Positions 53,686 to 63,720 of a stretch of DNA of 64,000 bases are shown in pieces. Under the pieces are notes generated by a model. That model was not told where the DNA came from, did not search any database, and worked only from the letters and a program-made list of their open reading frames with translations. The stretch covers positions 6,853,001 to 6,917,000 of the forward strand of contig CM034415.1 of NCBI GenBank assembly GCA_019925095.2, read 5' to 3'. Source of the stretch: Dendrolimus kikuchii. Taxonomy: Eukaryota; Arthropoda; Insecta; Lepidoptera; Lasiocampidae. Position numbers and translations under genes: made by a program. The stretch's first letter is position 1. Each line of letters begins with the position of its first letter.

Positions 53686-54886
53686 ATAGGTTGGGGGAAA
53701 AAGTCTTTTCGCATATAGTATGTATGAACTTGTAATAAGATCTCTTTGGCTATACCATTTATATCTGGCTGGTTTTGGTATGATTAAAAAGTTTTAATTT
53801 TAAAGAAGACAATTCCAAATTCAAATTAGGAAAATGTGTGATTTTCATTTGTTTTTCTTATTGTTAAAATGAGTGAATCTAATGAAGAAATTCGATACAT
53901 TTTAAAATTTTACTACAAAAAAGGTAAAAATGCAACACAAGCCGCGATAAAAATTTGTGATGTTTATGGACCTAATGCAGTATCCTTGAGAGTAGCGCAA
54001 ATTTGGTTTAAGCGTTTTAATCCGGAAATTTTGATAACAAAGATGCACGTCGCTCTGTTCGCCCTGTTACGGACAAAATTGATGCCATTTTTGAAAAAGT
54101 GGAGCAAGATCGGCATATTAGTAGTTACGATGTAGCTGAAGAACTGGGAATTGACCACATAACGGTTTTGGCGTATTTGAAAAAAGCTGGGTACACAAAA
54201 AAGCGCGACATTTGGGTGCCTCATGAGCTCACTGAAAGAAACCTAATGAACCGTGTACTCATTTTCATTCTTTATTACGACGTAATGAAACCGTACCATT
54301 TTTGAAGAAGCTGATAACTAGTGATGAAAAGTGGATCACGTACGACAAGAACGTGCGTAAAAGATCGTGGTCAAAGGCCGGTCAGGCTTCACAGACTGTG
54401 GCGAAACCCGGGTTAACTCGCAACAAGGTGATGCTGTGTGTATGGTGGGATTGGAAGGGCATTATTCATTATGAGCTGTTACCGCCAGGCAGGACCATCG
54501 ATTCTGAACTGTACTCCGAACAACTGATGAGATTAAAGCAAAAAGTGGAGAGAAAGCTGCCGAAATTAATCAACAGAAGGGGTGTGGTTTTTCACCATGA
54601 TAACGCTAGACCTCACACATCTTTAGCCACTCAGCAAAAATTACGAGAGTTTGGCTGGGAGGTGTTAATGCAGCCGCCGTATAGTCCTGACCTTGCACCT
54701 TCAGATTTTCACCTGTTTCGGTCTCTGCAGAATTCCTTAGGCAGTGTCAGGTTAACATCACGAGAGGACTGCCAAAACCACTTGCCGCAGTTTTTTAATC
54801 AGAAGCCCCAAAATTTTTATAGCAATGGGATCACGTCCCTACCTACAAGATGCTAAAAAGTTAGCCAAACTTTTTCCCCAACCTAA
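53686..54886 (+). mobile_element. Mariner transposon, second copy (1,201 bp)
   Basis: Terminal repeats ATAGGTTGGGGGAAAAAGTC and CTTTTTCCCCAACCTAA; TA targets at 53684-53685 and 54887-54888. About 80 bp near the 3' end are deleted relative to 4545-5826. Confidence 0.93.
53869..54856 (+). pseudogene. Mariner transposase, frameshifted
   Basis: From ATG 53869 the frame gives MSESNEEIRYILKFYYKKGK to WFKRFNPEI. It then shifts (near 54030) into VEQDRHISSYDVAEELGI and shifts again (near 54275) into a 184-codon frame from 54302. The last part holds ITSDEKWITYD, VFHHDNARPH and YSPDLAPSDFHLF: 34 residues separate the second and third catalytic Asp, a D,D34D mariner. The end is altered to LPTRC-stop by the 3' deletion. 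Two frameshifts make it inactive, but the catalytic region is intact. Confidence 0.93.
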
Positions 54887-54888
54887 TA

Positions 54889-55039
54889 TATTGATCACTT
54901 ACTTATTGAACTTAACTACTTGCTTACTTATTTACATATTGAAGAACTTAGGGTCTGGCGGTAGGTAAAACAACTGTATACGCCTCATTTCACCTTCGGG
55001 TTTTATAATATCTAAAACTACCGTCAATTATATTATATA
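54889..55039. other. No recognisable feature
   Basis: Short unassigned gap. Confidence 0.4.
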
Positions 55040-55615
55040 CTAACTGTGCCCGTGACGTCGTCCGCGTGGAATTTGCTTTCAAAACCCTCCAATTTTGAAA
55101 CATTCTTCATTGGTGCTCGAATTGAATAATTCAAAAAGTTCTAGAAAGGTATTGAATTCGTCTTGAATATGCAGTAATTTATTTTGATAAGGATTAATAC
55201 CAAGGTACAAAATAAAGAGTATTTGAAGCGACGGCATTTTAATTATTTAAAAAAATAAAAGGAAACACTTATTGTGAGATAACTCCAATACTTAGACATA
55301 TGGTTACGCGATATTTTTTGTAGACAATTATATGTTCTGTAAAGTGGTAGTACATTGTTTAGTTCTATAATCAATAGTTTTCGCAGCGCACGCCGTGTAA
55401 GGATTTTTTCGGTTTATTTTTTTACACCTTGGGTTACATTATTGGACTTTTAGTAAGGATCCTTAATTTTTTTTTAAATATAATATAGCCTATAGCCTTC
55501 CTCGATAAATGTACTATTCAACACTGAAAGAATTTTCAAATCGGACCAGCGGTTCCTGAGATTAGCGCGTTTAAACAAACAAACTAACTCTTCAGCTTTA
55601 TAATATTAATATAGA
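55040..55615 (-). mobile_element. Helitron interrupted by ~370 bp
   Basis: Left part TGACGTCGTCCGCGTGGAAT ... CATTCTTCATTGGTGCTC and right part CCTATAGCCTTCCTCGATAA ... AATATTAATATAGA match 92-328. The segment between (~55119-55486) is foreign and has no identified terminal repeats. The 3' CTAG is mutated to CTAA. Confidence 0.8.
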
Positions 55616-56104
55616 TGTGCGAAGTTTAAATTGTCCAGTAACTTGTAAATAACAATAACTGTAAAACGTAGGTTAAACGATATCTTGGACAGTAGCAAGC
55701 AAGGAATACTTACTTGCTATTGATGGTACTCTTTAATTTACCTCTATATTTCTTTAAGACAGAATTGCTAATAACTGTATTTAATGACATTGAATGATTC
55801 AAGTTTACATATACATGAATCACTTTGGTTGATCCTTCTAAATTAAAAGACAGAAGTGAGCCGTCTTATATCGGCCTAACGAACTTGTGTTAGCTTACAC
55901 GTGTTATGTTAATTTCATAATAAAATAAACTGTAAGTTAATAATAGAACTGCTTATATAAAGTTTGGATAAGTCAATGAACTTTAATCTTTACATATCTT
56001 CTATGTTAGTATTATTAATACACGCGCGAAGGTAGATCTTTGTACCATTGTAAGCGTAATCCGCGCACGGAATAGGATATTTGGTATAAAAAAAACCTTT
56101 ATAT
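55616..56104. other. No recognisable feature
   Basis: AT-rich. Nothing identified. Confidence 0.4.
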
Positions 56105-56350
56105 TGTTACGTATTTGCGGGATACGAATTAAAATGCCGTTGGAATGATCACAAAGTTTATTAGAAGTACACACACGTAATTCACAGTTTTTACAAATAC
56201 AACAAATTCAAACCGTAAACCAGAACATGGTAATGACCTAAATCACGCAAAGTCCGTCGCTATAAGATACTCGTTCCGAAAGTACACTAGGTAACGCGTC
56301 GATCGCAGTAGAAACTCAACTAACTCTCTCTCAATCGGGCCGACCTCATA
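56105..56350 (-). mobile_element. LTR-A, truncated
   Basis: TGTTACGTATTTGCGGGATA preceded by ATAT. The copy decays before reaching its U3 end. Confidence 0.75.
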
Positions 56351-56484
56351 TATTTGTAAAATAGACATGGCTCAGTTTTATATAAAACGGTCGACTCCAA
56401 CTACTAATTTTTGAATTCCAACAGAGTTTAAAGCTAGGAGAGGAGGATACAATTTTTACGACTGAAAGTTAATGTAGATACTCA

Positions 56485-56993
56485 TCCTATAAGTACTAAT
56501 ATTATAAAGAAGGATTTGTATTTTTGTATGTTTGTAACGAATAAACTCCAAAACAACTGGACCGATTTCAAAAATTCTTTCACCATTCGAATGCTTTTTT
56601 TTTAAGGCGGGGGAAATGCATTTCGCACACTACCGGTCCTTTGCTAGGGATTAGACCAAAGCGATGAGAGGTGAGCCACGAATAGCTACCAGACTCAATC
56701 GCCGGCTTGTGTGGGGACTCGACTAATCAATACTCCACTAAAACCACCCTCCTCCCATGTGCCCCGCGCTCACGGTAGGAAACGCGTGAGACTTAGAACG
56801 TGGTTACGCCCACACTAATCCTGCGCATCAGTGCTTAAGAGTGCCCCGGGAATCAGGGCAAACTCACTTCGTCAACAGGGATGAAGACTCCTCTGCTCCC
56901 TAGATGCTGGAGGGCACCTGCAGCGGTCGAATGGTGCATTATCCCTGAGTAACAAAGGTTAGACCCGCGGTACAGCCGCGGGGTAAACCCTAG
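56485..56993 (+). mobile_element. Helitron with nested SINE-F
   Basis: TC after host A at 56484. The 3' end is a hairpin GACCCGCGGTACAGCCGCGG, then CTAG (56990-56993) and host T. The 3' hairpin resembles that at 7291-7322. Confidence 0.8.
56594..56926 (-). mobile_element. SINE-F-like copy nested in Helitron
   Basis: 7-bp TSD TCGAATG (56587-56593 and 56927-56933) and a T run at the left. Homologous to 34679-~34990. Confidence 0.8.
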
Positions 56994-57179
56994 TAATATT
57001 ATAACGAGGTAAAGTTTGTGAGTTTGTTTGTAGGAAGTAATTTCTTGAACTACTGAACCGATTTTAAAAATTCTTTCATCAGTAGAAAGCTACATAAGTC
57101 CTGAGTGACATAGGCTATATTTGATTGTGATTAATAATATTCTCAATGACGCTCAGTGACGTGGGCAGGGGTCAGCTAG
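56994..57179 (+). mobile_element. Helitron, abutting the previous one
   Basis: Starts TAATATTATAACGAGGTAAA and ends GGGCAGGGGTCAG-CTAG before T (57180). The 5' TC is missing. Confidence 0.7.
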
Positions 57180-57188
57180 TGTAGTGTA

Positions 57189-57645
57189 ATATTTTATTAA
57201 GTTTTCGCGACTTGTATACATAATAAAACTACGTTTTAACGGTTTAAGCGCGGTAATTTTATTTGATTTTGGTTTTTCCGACGTTTCGTTCCGACTTTTA
57301 TTTTCCTTCCACCCATTTTAATATTATATAAAATTATTAGAGCTAGGCATGTTTGCTGAAGAGTTTCTTGCGCCGCTTCTTCTCTTCAAGCCATAACATG
57401 TTGCGAAGCGGTAGTAAATTAGATTAGGCTCCCATAGAGTAAATAGTAACCATAAACACAATTAAAATTAAATAATTAAAATTAACAAGTTGGCGGTAGG
57501 CTAAATAAAACTTTAACAATACTCGTTGACACTTGACATCTTTGTCTTCCGTGATCACGGCCACTGAAAAGCGGCCGAAACGTCGGAAAAACCAAAATCA
57601 AATAAAATTACCGCGCTTAAACCGTTAAAACGTAGTTTTATTATA
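57189..57645. mobile_element. Penelope-like terminal repeats, inverted pair
   Basis: Left arm AAAACTACGTTTTAACGG ... TTTCCGACGTTTCG and right arm its inverse enclose ~250 bp containing GTTTCTTGCGCCGCTTCTTC and no ORF. Homologous to 60585-61019. The left arm has lost the stem-loop half of the motif. Confidence 0.72.
57547..57588 (+). ncRNA. Hammerhead-ribozyme-like motif
   Basis: Same layout as at 60922: TTCC, GTGATCA, stem-loop GGCCACT-GAAA-AGCGGCC (one mismatch), GAAAC, GTC, GGAA. Confidence 0.4.
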
Positions 57646-58120
57646 GTGTAGTGTAATTTAGAAAGAATGAAAAAATGGTTGTATTTAGGACAAATACACA
57701 CTAGCAATATCGAGAAAAATTAAATAAAGCAAACAATATAAGTCACAAAATTGGACCCAGACTCAACGAAAAGTTGGCCACTAGGACTAGCGTTGTTCTT
57801 TCGCCAGCAGGTGAAGTCACGTAACACAATACAACGCAAATAATATAAAATCGATTTAGTTAAGAAATTACAAAAAATCTTTTCTTTAGCTATAAACCTG
57901 CGCTGCGTCTGTAGAACAGAGGTAATCGACCCAGGACACCTACTCTGGTAACTTGAGGAAACCCGTAACCCTCGTCAACTGCCAGCTGCTTGAGGCTGCA
58001 ATGACGCTCAGTGAAGTGAGCACGGGTCAGATAGTATTGTATATAAATTACATTTGTGTTATGTGTAATATACAACAGACTACCCTGGGGCCGATCCCAG
58101 ACACCAAATATATTAGTGTA
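57646..58120. other. Unassigned with a SINE scrap
   Basis: 57990-58036 resembles a Helitron 3' end (GTCAGATAG). 58063-58108 is an inverse fragment of the 51845-52062 SINE (CCTGGGGCCGATCCCAGACA). Confidence 0.5.
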
Positions 58121-58420
58121 CTAGCTGATGCCCGCGACTTCGTCCGCGTGGTGCGGTTTTTTAACTATGCCACGGGAACTCTTTAATTTTTCGGGATCAA
58201 AGGTATCCTATATGTTGACCAGGGATATAAGCTGCAACCATAGAAAATTTCATTTAAATCGGTCCAGTCGTTTCGGAGATTAGCCGGTACAAACAGAAAA
58301 ACAAAAAACTTGAAAAAAGTCCTAAGTTCTATTTTACTTCTTACATCCTCCTGACTCGGTTTTAAGCATTTTTTTCATTGTACAGAAATTCGAGCTCTAC
58401 AATTTTATTATATGTATAGA
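58121..58420 (-). mobile_element. Non-autonomous Helitron
   Basis: CTAG (58121) with GCCCGCGACTTCGTCCGCGT hairpin to TATTATATGTATAGA, flanked by A and T. Homologous to 35951-36204. Confidence 0.87.
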
Positions 58421-58699
58421 TATGTTATAGTCAAACATAGAAGCTCTGGCGCTCCTAGGTTTGACTGGTCAAACCTCAGGTCTGACTGGTCAAACCTCTG
58501 GTCTGACATAAAATCCCTTAATCAAAATCCAAATAAGTGACTTTTTCTACCTTTGACTAACGATTTTTTGTCTAATCTAGGAGATGCTAATTTATACAGT
58601 CGTTTGATCGAGTCTGCCTTAATCGCTTCTAGGATCGACTAGGTAAAGCCTAAAACAGATATTTGAAACATAATATCGATACATAATTAATAATAATAT

Positions 58700-59458
58700 T
58701 GTTACGTACGAGCGGTGATACGCACTTAGGATTGGAAGAAAACACCAGTTTTTAATTAAACGCTTTTATTAACTTACACAGTCGTACGCAATTCCCGTCC
58801 GCAGGGTCGCCCCTACACGCACGACTAACAACAACGCACTTTCCCGACGATAAATTGTCTCACTTACAATACCGTCGCCGATATTGCGTGGACCACCTCC
58901 TGCTACTGCAGTGCTCATCTCCGATATTACCGCGTGTAGCTCGCTTCTGGTTCGTCTCTCCAACTACGCTACACTCCTCCTTCACTTAACTGTCCACTAA
59001 ACTTGTTACTACATTCACTACTTAACTCGTCACTGTCTTCTATTAAACTGTTCTTCCAACTCTTCCGTATGGCACTTATCGCTTCGCTGTCTTGAACTGA
59101 AGTCAACTCTAAACTGCTCGGTAGGCGCGGCTTACGCTGCTTATATACCCGGAAGAATCTTCTGGAACCCATAATTTCGATCTTCTTTTCGTTATTATTT
59201 TATTTGCTATCCATCCCTTTCTATACATCTATCTATCTGTGTCTTTTCCTTCCCGAACCTTCTAACCTAGAATTTTAATTCATCATCTATCTCTTTCTAA
59301 CATCTATCTATCTCTGTCTTTTCCTTCCCGAACTTTCTATTCTAGAACTTTCGTTTATCGTCTATCCCTTTCTAACATGTATCTGTCCTTGTCTTTACTT
59401 TCCAGAATTTTCTACATTTTTCTTAAACCAACTAGTTTGTTCCACCTTCACTCGCCAC
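58700..59458 (-). mobile_element. Solo LTR, second family (LTR-B)
   Basis: 759 bp. On the minus strand TGTGGCGAGTGAAGG ... GGGTATATAAGCAGCG ... AATAAAAGCG ... CGTACGTAACA gives U3 with TATA box, R and polyadenylation signal in order. Flanks ATAT and ATAA suggest a 4-bp TSD with one change. U3 contains tandem repeats (59217-59420). Confidence 0.82.
59217..59420 (-). repeat. 75-76-bp tandem repeats in LTR-B U3
   Basis: Units start at 59217, 59293 and 59368 (CTTTCTAACATCTATCTATC phrase), about 2.7 copies, upstream of the TATA box on the LTR's own strand. Such arrays can act as enhancers in LTRs. That role is inference. Confidence 0.85.
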
Positions 59459-60174
59459 AATAATTTAATTAATGACACTGATTGAAATAATAACTTTGAA
59501 AAAAATACAGATATCTATATAATTAATAAATAAAGGTAATAAACATTATCCAAGTTACATAAAAGGTACTTAACGAAATAAATAGGAACTAATTATTTAA
59601 ATAATGACGGTTAAGATCCTGCTTACTTGCACACCATTGAAACTGGTAAAATGTACTGAACCATGTATTTCTAGGAATAACACCTGTATACATGCAAGCA
59701 AGAATGCAAGAATATGCAACTACATGCAAGAATAAATATTTCAATTCAAGATTATTTTACGTTCGACTAAAAAGTTACGTACTTCTAGGTTTGACAAAAA
59801 ATACTTTAGTCAAAGGCCGAGATTGGAATTTATTTCAGGGTTTGTCGAGAGGCCTTAGTCGAACCTAGGATAAACCAGTCATTCCGGGAAGAGACTGCAT
59901 ATCGACCTATGACTATAACATAATATACTAAAATTATATAATTAACTAATTACCTTGATGATTTGTAAATTCGCATTGACTTCTGACGCGTGGAATGTTT
60001 TAAAACCGGAATTCTTTTTATAATAACCATTATGTATGTAAGAGAGGGATAACAACATGTTTACATAATACATCTCCAACTCTTTATACAAATTTTATTG
60101 TAAAAATCTTCACCAATCAAGTGTTTGCATTTTTCAATTAAACGGCAGTTTATTCCAATGTTCTTCTCTTCGTC

Positions 60175-60262
60175 TTTCGTGATCACGGCTACTGAAAAGT
60201 GGCCCAAAACGTCGGAATAATAATCAATTAAAGCGCCCCGCTTAAAACGTAGTTTTATTATT
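60175..60262 (+). mobile_element. Penelope-like terminal repeat, solitary
   Basis: CGTGATCACGGCTACTGAAA ... CAAAACGTCGGAATAA ... CTTAAAACGTAGTTTTATTA. The motif core GAAAC is mutated. No other PLE sequence adjoins. Confidence 0.65.
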
Positions 60263-60584
60263 TCTTAAGTTGATAAGACATTTTTCTCTCTCTTTTCTTT
60301 CACCATGTCCCAATTAATTGGGTTCGGTACAATATGGCTATTCCTTCCACACACCTCTATTCTGACATACATCTTCTGTGACAACACAAATCATCATATC
60401 ATCCTTTGGCTTAAAGGCCTAGTTGCCAAGCCATAAATATATTTTTAAAAAATCATATCATCCTTCACACAATCCATCCATCTTTTTTGGTCTACCTTTA
60501 CATCTGTACCCATCCCTCTTGTAGTTTAACATTTTTTAAGACATTTAAACATTATTAAATAGTATAATTTCTGGTTCACATAAT
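60263..60584. other. No recognisable feature
   Basis: Nothing identified. Confidence 0.4.
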
Positions 60585-60670
60585 ATTTTCTTAAGTTTTC
60601 GCGACTTGTATACATAATAAAACTACGTTTTAACGGTTTTAAGCGCGGTAATTTTATTTGATTTTGGTTT

Positions 60671-60712
60671 TTCCGACGTTTCGGCCACTTTTCAGTGGCC
60701 GTGATCACGGAA
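60671..60712 (-). ncRNA. Hammerhead-ribozyme-like motif (left arm)
   Basis: Inverse of the motif at 60922-60963, identical core. Confidence 0.4.
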
Positions 60713-60921
60713 GACAAAGATGTCAAGTATCTGAAGAGTTTCTTGCGCCACTTCTTCTCTTCAAGCCATAACATGTTGCGAATCGGTAGTAAATTAGATT
60801 AGGCTCCCGTAGAGTAAATAATAACCATAAACAAAATTAAAATTAATTAATTAGAATTAACAAGTTGGCGGTAGGCTAAATAAAACTTTAACAATACTCG
60901 CTGACACTTGACATCTTTGTC

Positions 60922-60963
60922 TTCCGTGATCACGGCCACTGAAAAGTGGCCGAAACGTCGGAA
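60922..60963 (+). ncRNA. Hammerhead-ribozyme-like motif (right arm)
   Basis: TTCC/GGAA stem I; GTGATCA at the position of CTGATGA; a perfect stem II GGCCACT-GAAA-AGTGGCC; then GAAAC and GTC. Stem III is absent or minimal, as reported for PLE hammerheads. Confidence 0.45.
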
Positions 60964-61149
60964 AAACCAAAATCAAATAAAATTACCGCGCTTAAAACCG
61001 TTAAAACGTAGTTTTATTAAGTATAATTTCTTACAAAAATCGTGTGAGTTCAACACCAAAATCATCCTTTAAGGAAAAACAGTGTATGTACACTTACGTA
61101 ATTTGAATCATAGTAATTATTAGTATTGTTTATTATTTAAGTGGGAATT

Positions 61150-61447
61150 TTAAGCATGGTTGCCAGTCTTACACTTTCATACATTACATAGTATACTCGT
61201 CTCTCTCTACTATAGTAATGTGTATATATGTCTATCTCCCTCCCCCCAACACCGAGTACGCGCGAAATGCAGCGACGACGGCGCGGCTGCAACACTTCTC
61301 TTCGAACCCTGGGACACTAAACTTCGCAACACACTTATATATAATTATACAAAACAATATCAAAGGCCGGCCCAGTGAACTATTCAGCTTGTTGTTTTCT
61401 GTGATTGTGTAAAGTGTTAGCGGACGTGAATGCTCCACGTGCTATGT
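61150..61447 (+). promoter_or_regulatory. Candidate promoter and short first exon
   Basis: Apparently non-repeated, GC-enriched DNA ending in a short frame ATGCTCCACGTGCTAT followed by GTAAGT (61447), a good donor. A CACGTG E-box overlaps it. No acceptor, protein match or second exon was found. Confidence 0.22.
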
Positions 61448-62584
61448 AAGTTATATGTATTCATATTTATTACTTTTTGAATTCACAACAACGGACGCGC
61501 CAAGTTGAGCTATTTGCTAACCAGCGGTCTTATTCGGATGCCCGGATACATTCCTTAAGTATTCTGTGGAAATCCGGGCATAAACAAGTATTATTAGTAA
61601 AAAAATATTCTCGTTATCTCCACAAGTGTTAATTATAAACTTGAGGTCGCCCAGTGGTCGAAATTCGACTATAATTACTCTTAATGAAATTTTAAACAAA
61701 TTATGTTCTTGAGGTTTTTGTCAAAGAGTAAACAAAACTAAAAATTCATTGCATAAAAGCCTTTTGAAATTATGGCAACATTAAAAAAATCTTTAGCGTT
61801 AAATACTACTCGGTGCGACTGTTTAACCACAGATTACAAATTAGATATAGATTGTCGGTCCTATTTATTTTGAGTTGGAGTAAGTTTGAACGCTTCTTTA
61901 ACGTTCTTAGAGAAGCGTTCAAACATATAATTTTTCAGTGAGTGAGTTGAGTAGATGAGCGGTTCCCAAAGTTGACTGGACCGCCTAACAAAACTTCCAA
62001 ACTTAGGACTCACCTCTTAGCTGTGATGATGAAAATAGGGATATAACAATATGAATGCAAAACTGTTTATATATATAAAAAAAAAACTAAAACTCTGTCG
62101 GGGGATCCTGTCAGGAATGAAATTCCTTACGTGGAATCGAAAAATATTTATTGAAAAATTAAATATAAAATAATAAATTATATAAAACATATGTGCACGT
62201 AGTGCTTTTTCAATAACAAAGATTGATGTATTTGCATCCTAATGTGTATCTTGTTTCCTCGTACATAATAAATTACTGTATTTTCAGTTAAATTGTATGT
62301 TTTAACACAACGGTCCATACACACGATGATTAGGTTTACAATTTTAGATTTTTATTTATTACTTACAAAACTAATTAAATTGTATGATGGTTAATTAAAA
62401 CATTTTATGCATCGATTGAATTTTGACATTACTTGTATGGAGCTTATGTCAGATTTTAACCTATAGTAAGGTAAACGAACGGTCAGTAAGATATAGAAAC
62501 CGGGCTTTACAACATTTAAACGTCTTTAAATAGTGGATTAAAACACCAGTTGTTTTCTTGTAAATAATATGTAAGTAATGTAAT
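61448..62584. other. No recognisable gene
   Basis: AT-rich. I see no coding region or complete repeat. GAAGCGTTCAAAC/inverse words near 61885-61925 form a short dyad. Confidence 0.45.
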
Positions 62585-62708
62585 TTTTTTTTATTACAAA
62601 GCTGGTGTACAGGCATACAATCCTTTTTTTTTTTGATAACGCAGAGGGAATGTCTTTGGACACCATTCTCGGGTCCTTCGGGGGAAGGGCCATAATGCAG
62701 GCATATAA

Positions 62709-63367
62709 GGCCGATAGCACACGGCGTATTTTAAACGCGCAGATGACGCGCATATACGCGCTTCAAACGAGATTCGAACGAACCTTGTAATCCTAAGCAG
62801 ACGCGGTGATCGTGAAGCACGTCTACTGCGCGTATACGCGCAGATACAGCGATACAGACGCGTTGTAGTCGCTCGTAGCTTCTACGTTTTGATCAGATCA
62901 GTTCAGTTGTATAATGGCGTCGGTTGAGACTACACTGCTTACGCTGGCTTTAGCACTGCTTTTAAAAAGAAAAAACTTTAAAAAAAGCGAATCTATTGGA
63001 TAGACCCATTTACGAGTGAAAGAAGATTGTGTGGCCATTACAACACCACATTTACAAAGCTGGTAAAACATAGAAAATTGGAAAATGTTTCTAAATGTTA
63101 TCGAATGTCGTATTCGTCATTCCAAGAACTTCTTTTGATACTAAAACCGAAGTTAACTCGTCAAAATACAGTAATGAAATCATGTCCTGCGCCCTTTCGT
63201 ACGCGCTTCAAACGAGTAGCAAACGCGCTTCGCACGCGCCTTTGTATCGCGTTTTTCGCGTGTTTATATCTATACAAACGCAAAAATCGGCATCTACGGC
63301 GCAGACGACGCGCGTTCCTGAAACACGCGTCGTCTGCGCGTTTTAAATACGCCGTTTGCTAGGGGCC
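62709..63367. mobile_element. PIF/Harbinger element, internally deleted (659 bp)
   Basis: Inverted ends GGCCGATAGCACACGG and CCGTTTGCTAGGGGCC extend ~40 bp (CGTATTT-TAAACGCGCAG). Flanks TAA (62706-62708) and TTA (63368-63370) fit a mutated TWA target. Sub-terminal CGCG-rich repeats surround a transposase remnant. Confidence 0.82.
62914..63190 (+). pseudogene. Harbinger transposase N-terminal remnant
   Basis: ATG 62914 opens MASVETTLLTLALALLLKRK. After a frameshift in the A run near 62983 it continues YWIDPFTSERRLCGHYNTTF and LENVSKCYRMSYSSFQELLL-ILKP. W-x-x-P near the start followed by F-x-x-L...K...Y-x-R-M-S-x-x-x-F-x-x-L-L is the N-terminal pattern of PIF/Harbinger (HARBI1-like) transposases. 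The DDE nuclease domain is deleted. Confidence 0.85.
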
Positions 63368-63720
63368 TTAGGCCTGCATCGAGGGTGTGTGGGACTGTCA
63401 GCGACCGGTTCTTCCGGTTCTCCACGCTCGCTTCTAAAACGAAGCTGTCGCGAGAATCGGCCGCCGAACTACCCACTAAACCTAAACCTGCGCCCCATTT
63501 ATAGCGCTTTTACGGGACGTCATAGGATCTCGTACAGAGTAACTGCGCCATGACGCCCCTACGCTCTGTAACTGGGCCACCCCGGGGAGCAGAGTGACCC
63601 ACTTCGTACAGCAGTCAGGGAAGTCTGCTGTCACCCGCATGACATATAGGTTTGCTGGAAGAAAACTCTTTTTAGGGTTGAGCTCGCCTTTGTAAATCAC
63701 CACTATTTTGTAGTTTTATA

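Larger units (their letters stand above)
58423..59920. mobile_element. TA-flanked MITE-like element split by a solo LTR
   Basis: TGTTATAGTCA and TGACTATAACA termini next to TA on both sides suggest a Tc1/mariner-class MITE. Inside are repeated near-palindromes AGGTTTGACTGGTCAAACCT (58467-58510 region) and inverse CTAGG-TCGAC words toward the other end. Without the LTR it is ~740 bp. Confidence 0.5.
60585..61019. mobile_element. Penelope-like terminal repeats, inverted pair
   Basis: Arms of more than 110 bp (60616-60730 and 60905-61019) are near-perfect inverses: AAAACTACGTTTTAACGG, TTTTGGTTTTTCCGACG and the hammerhead-like motif. The spacer carries TTGCGCCACTTCTTCTCTTC and no ORF. The unit can fold into a long hairpin and resembles a foldback element made from PLE ends. 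Confidence 0.75.
62585..63720 (+). mobile_element. LINE-G-like sequence split by Harbinger
   Basis: Left part TTGATAACGCAGAGGGAATG, CACCATTCTCGGG and right part GGGTGTGTGGGACTG correspond to the block repeated at 20775-20875. The right arm runs GC-rich to ~63690 with no good ORF. Confidence 0.5.
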
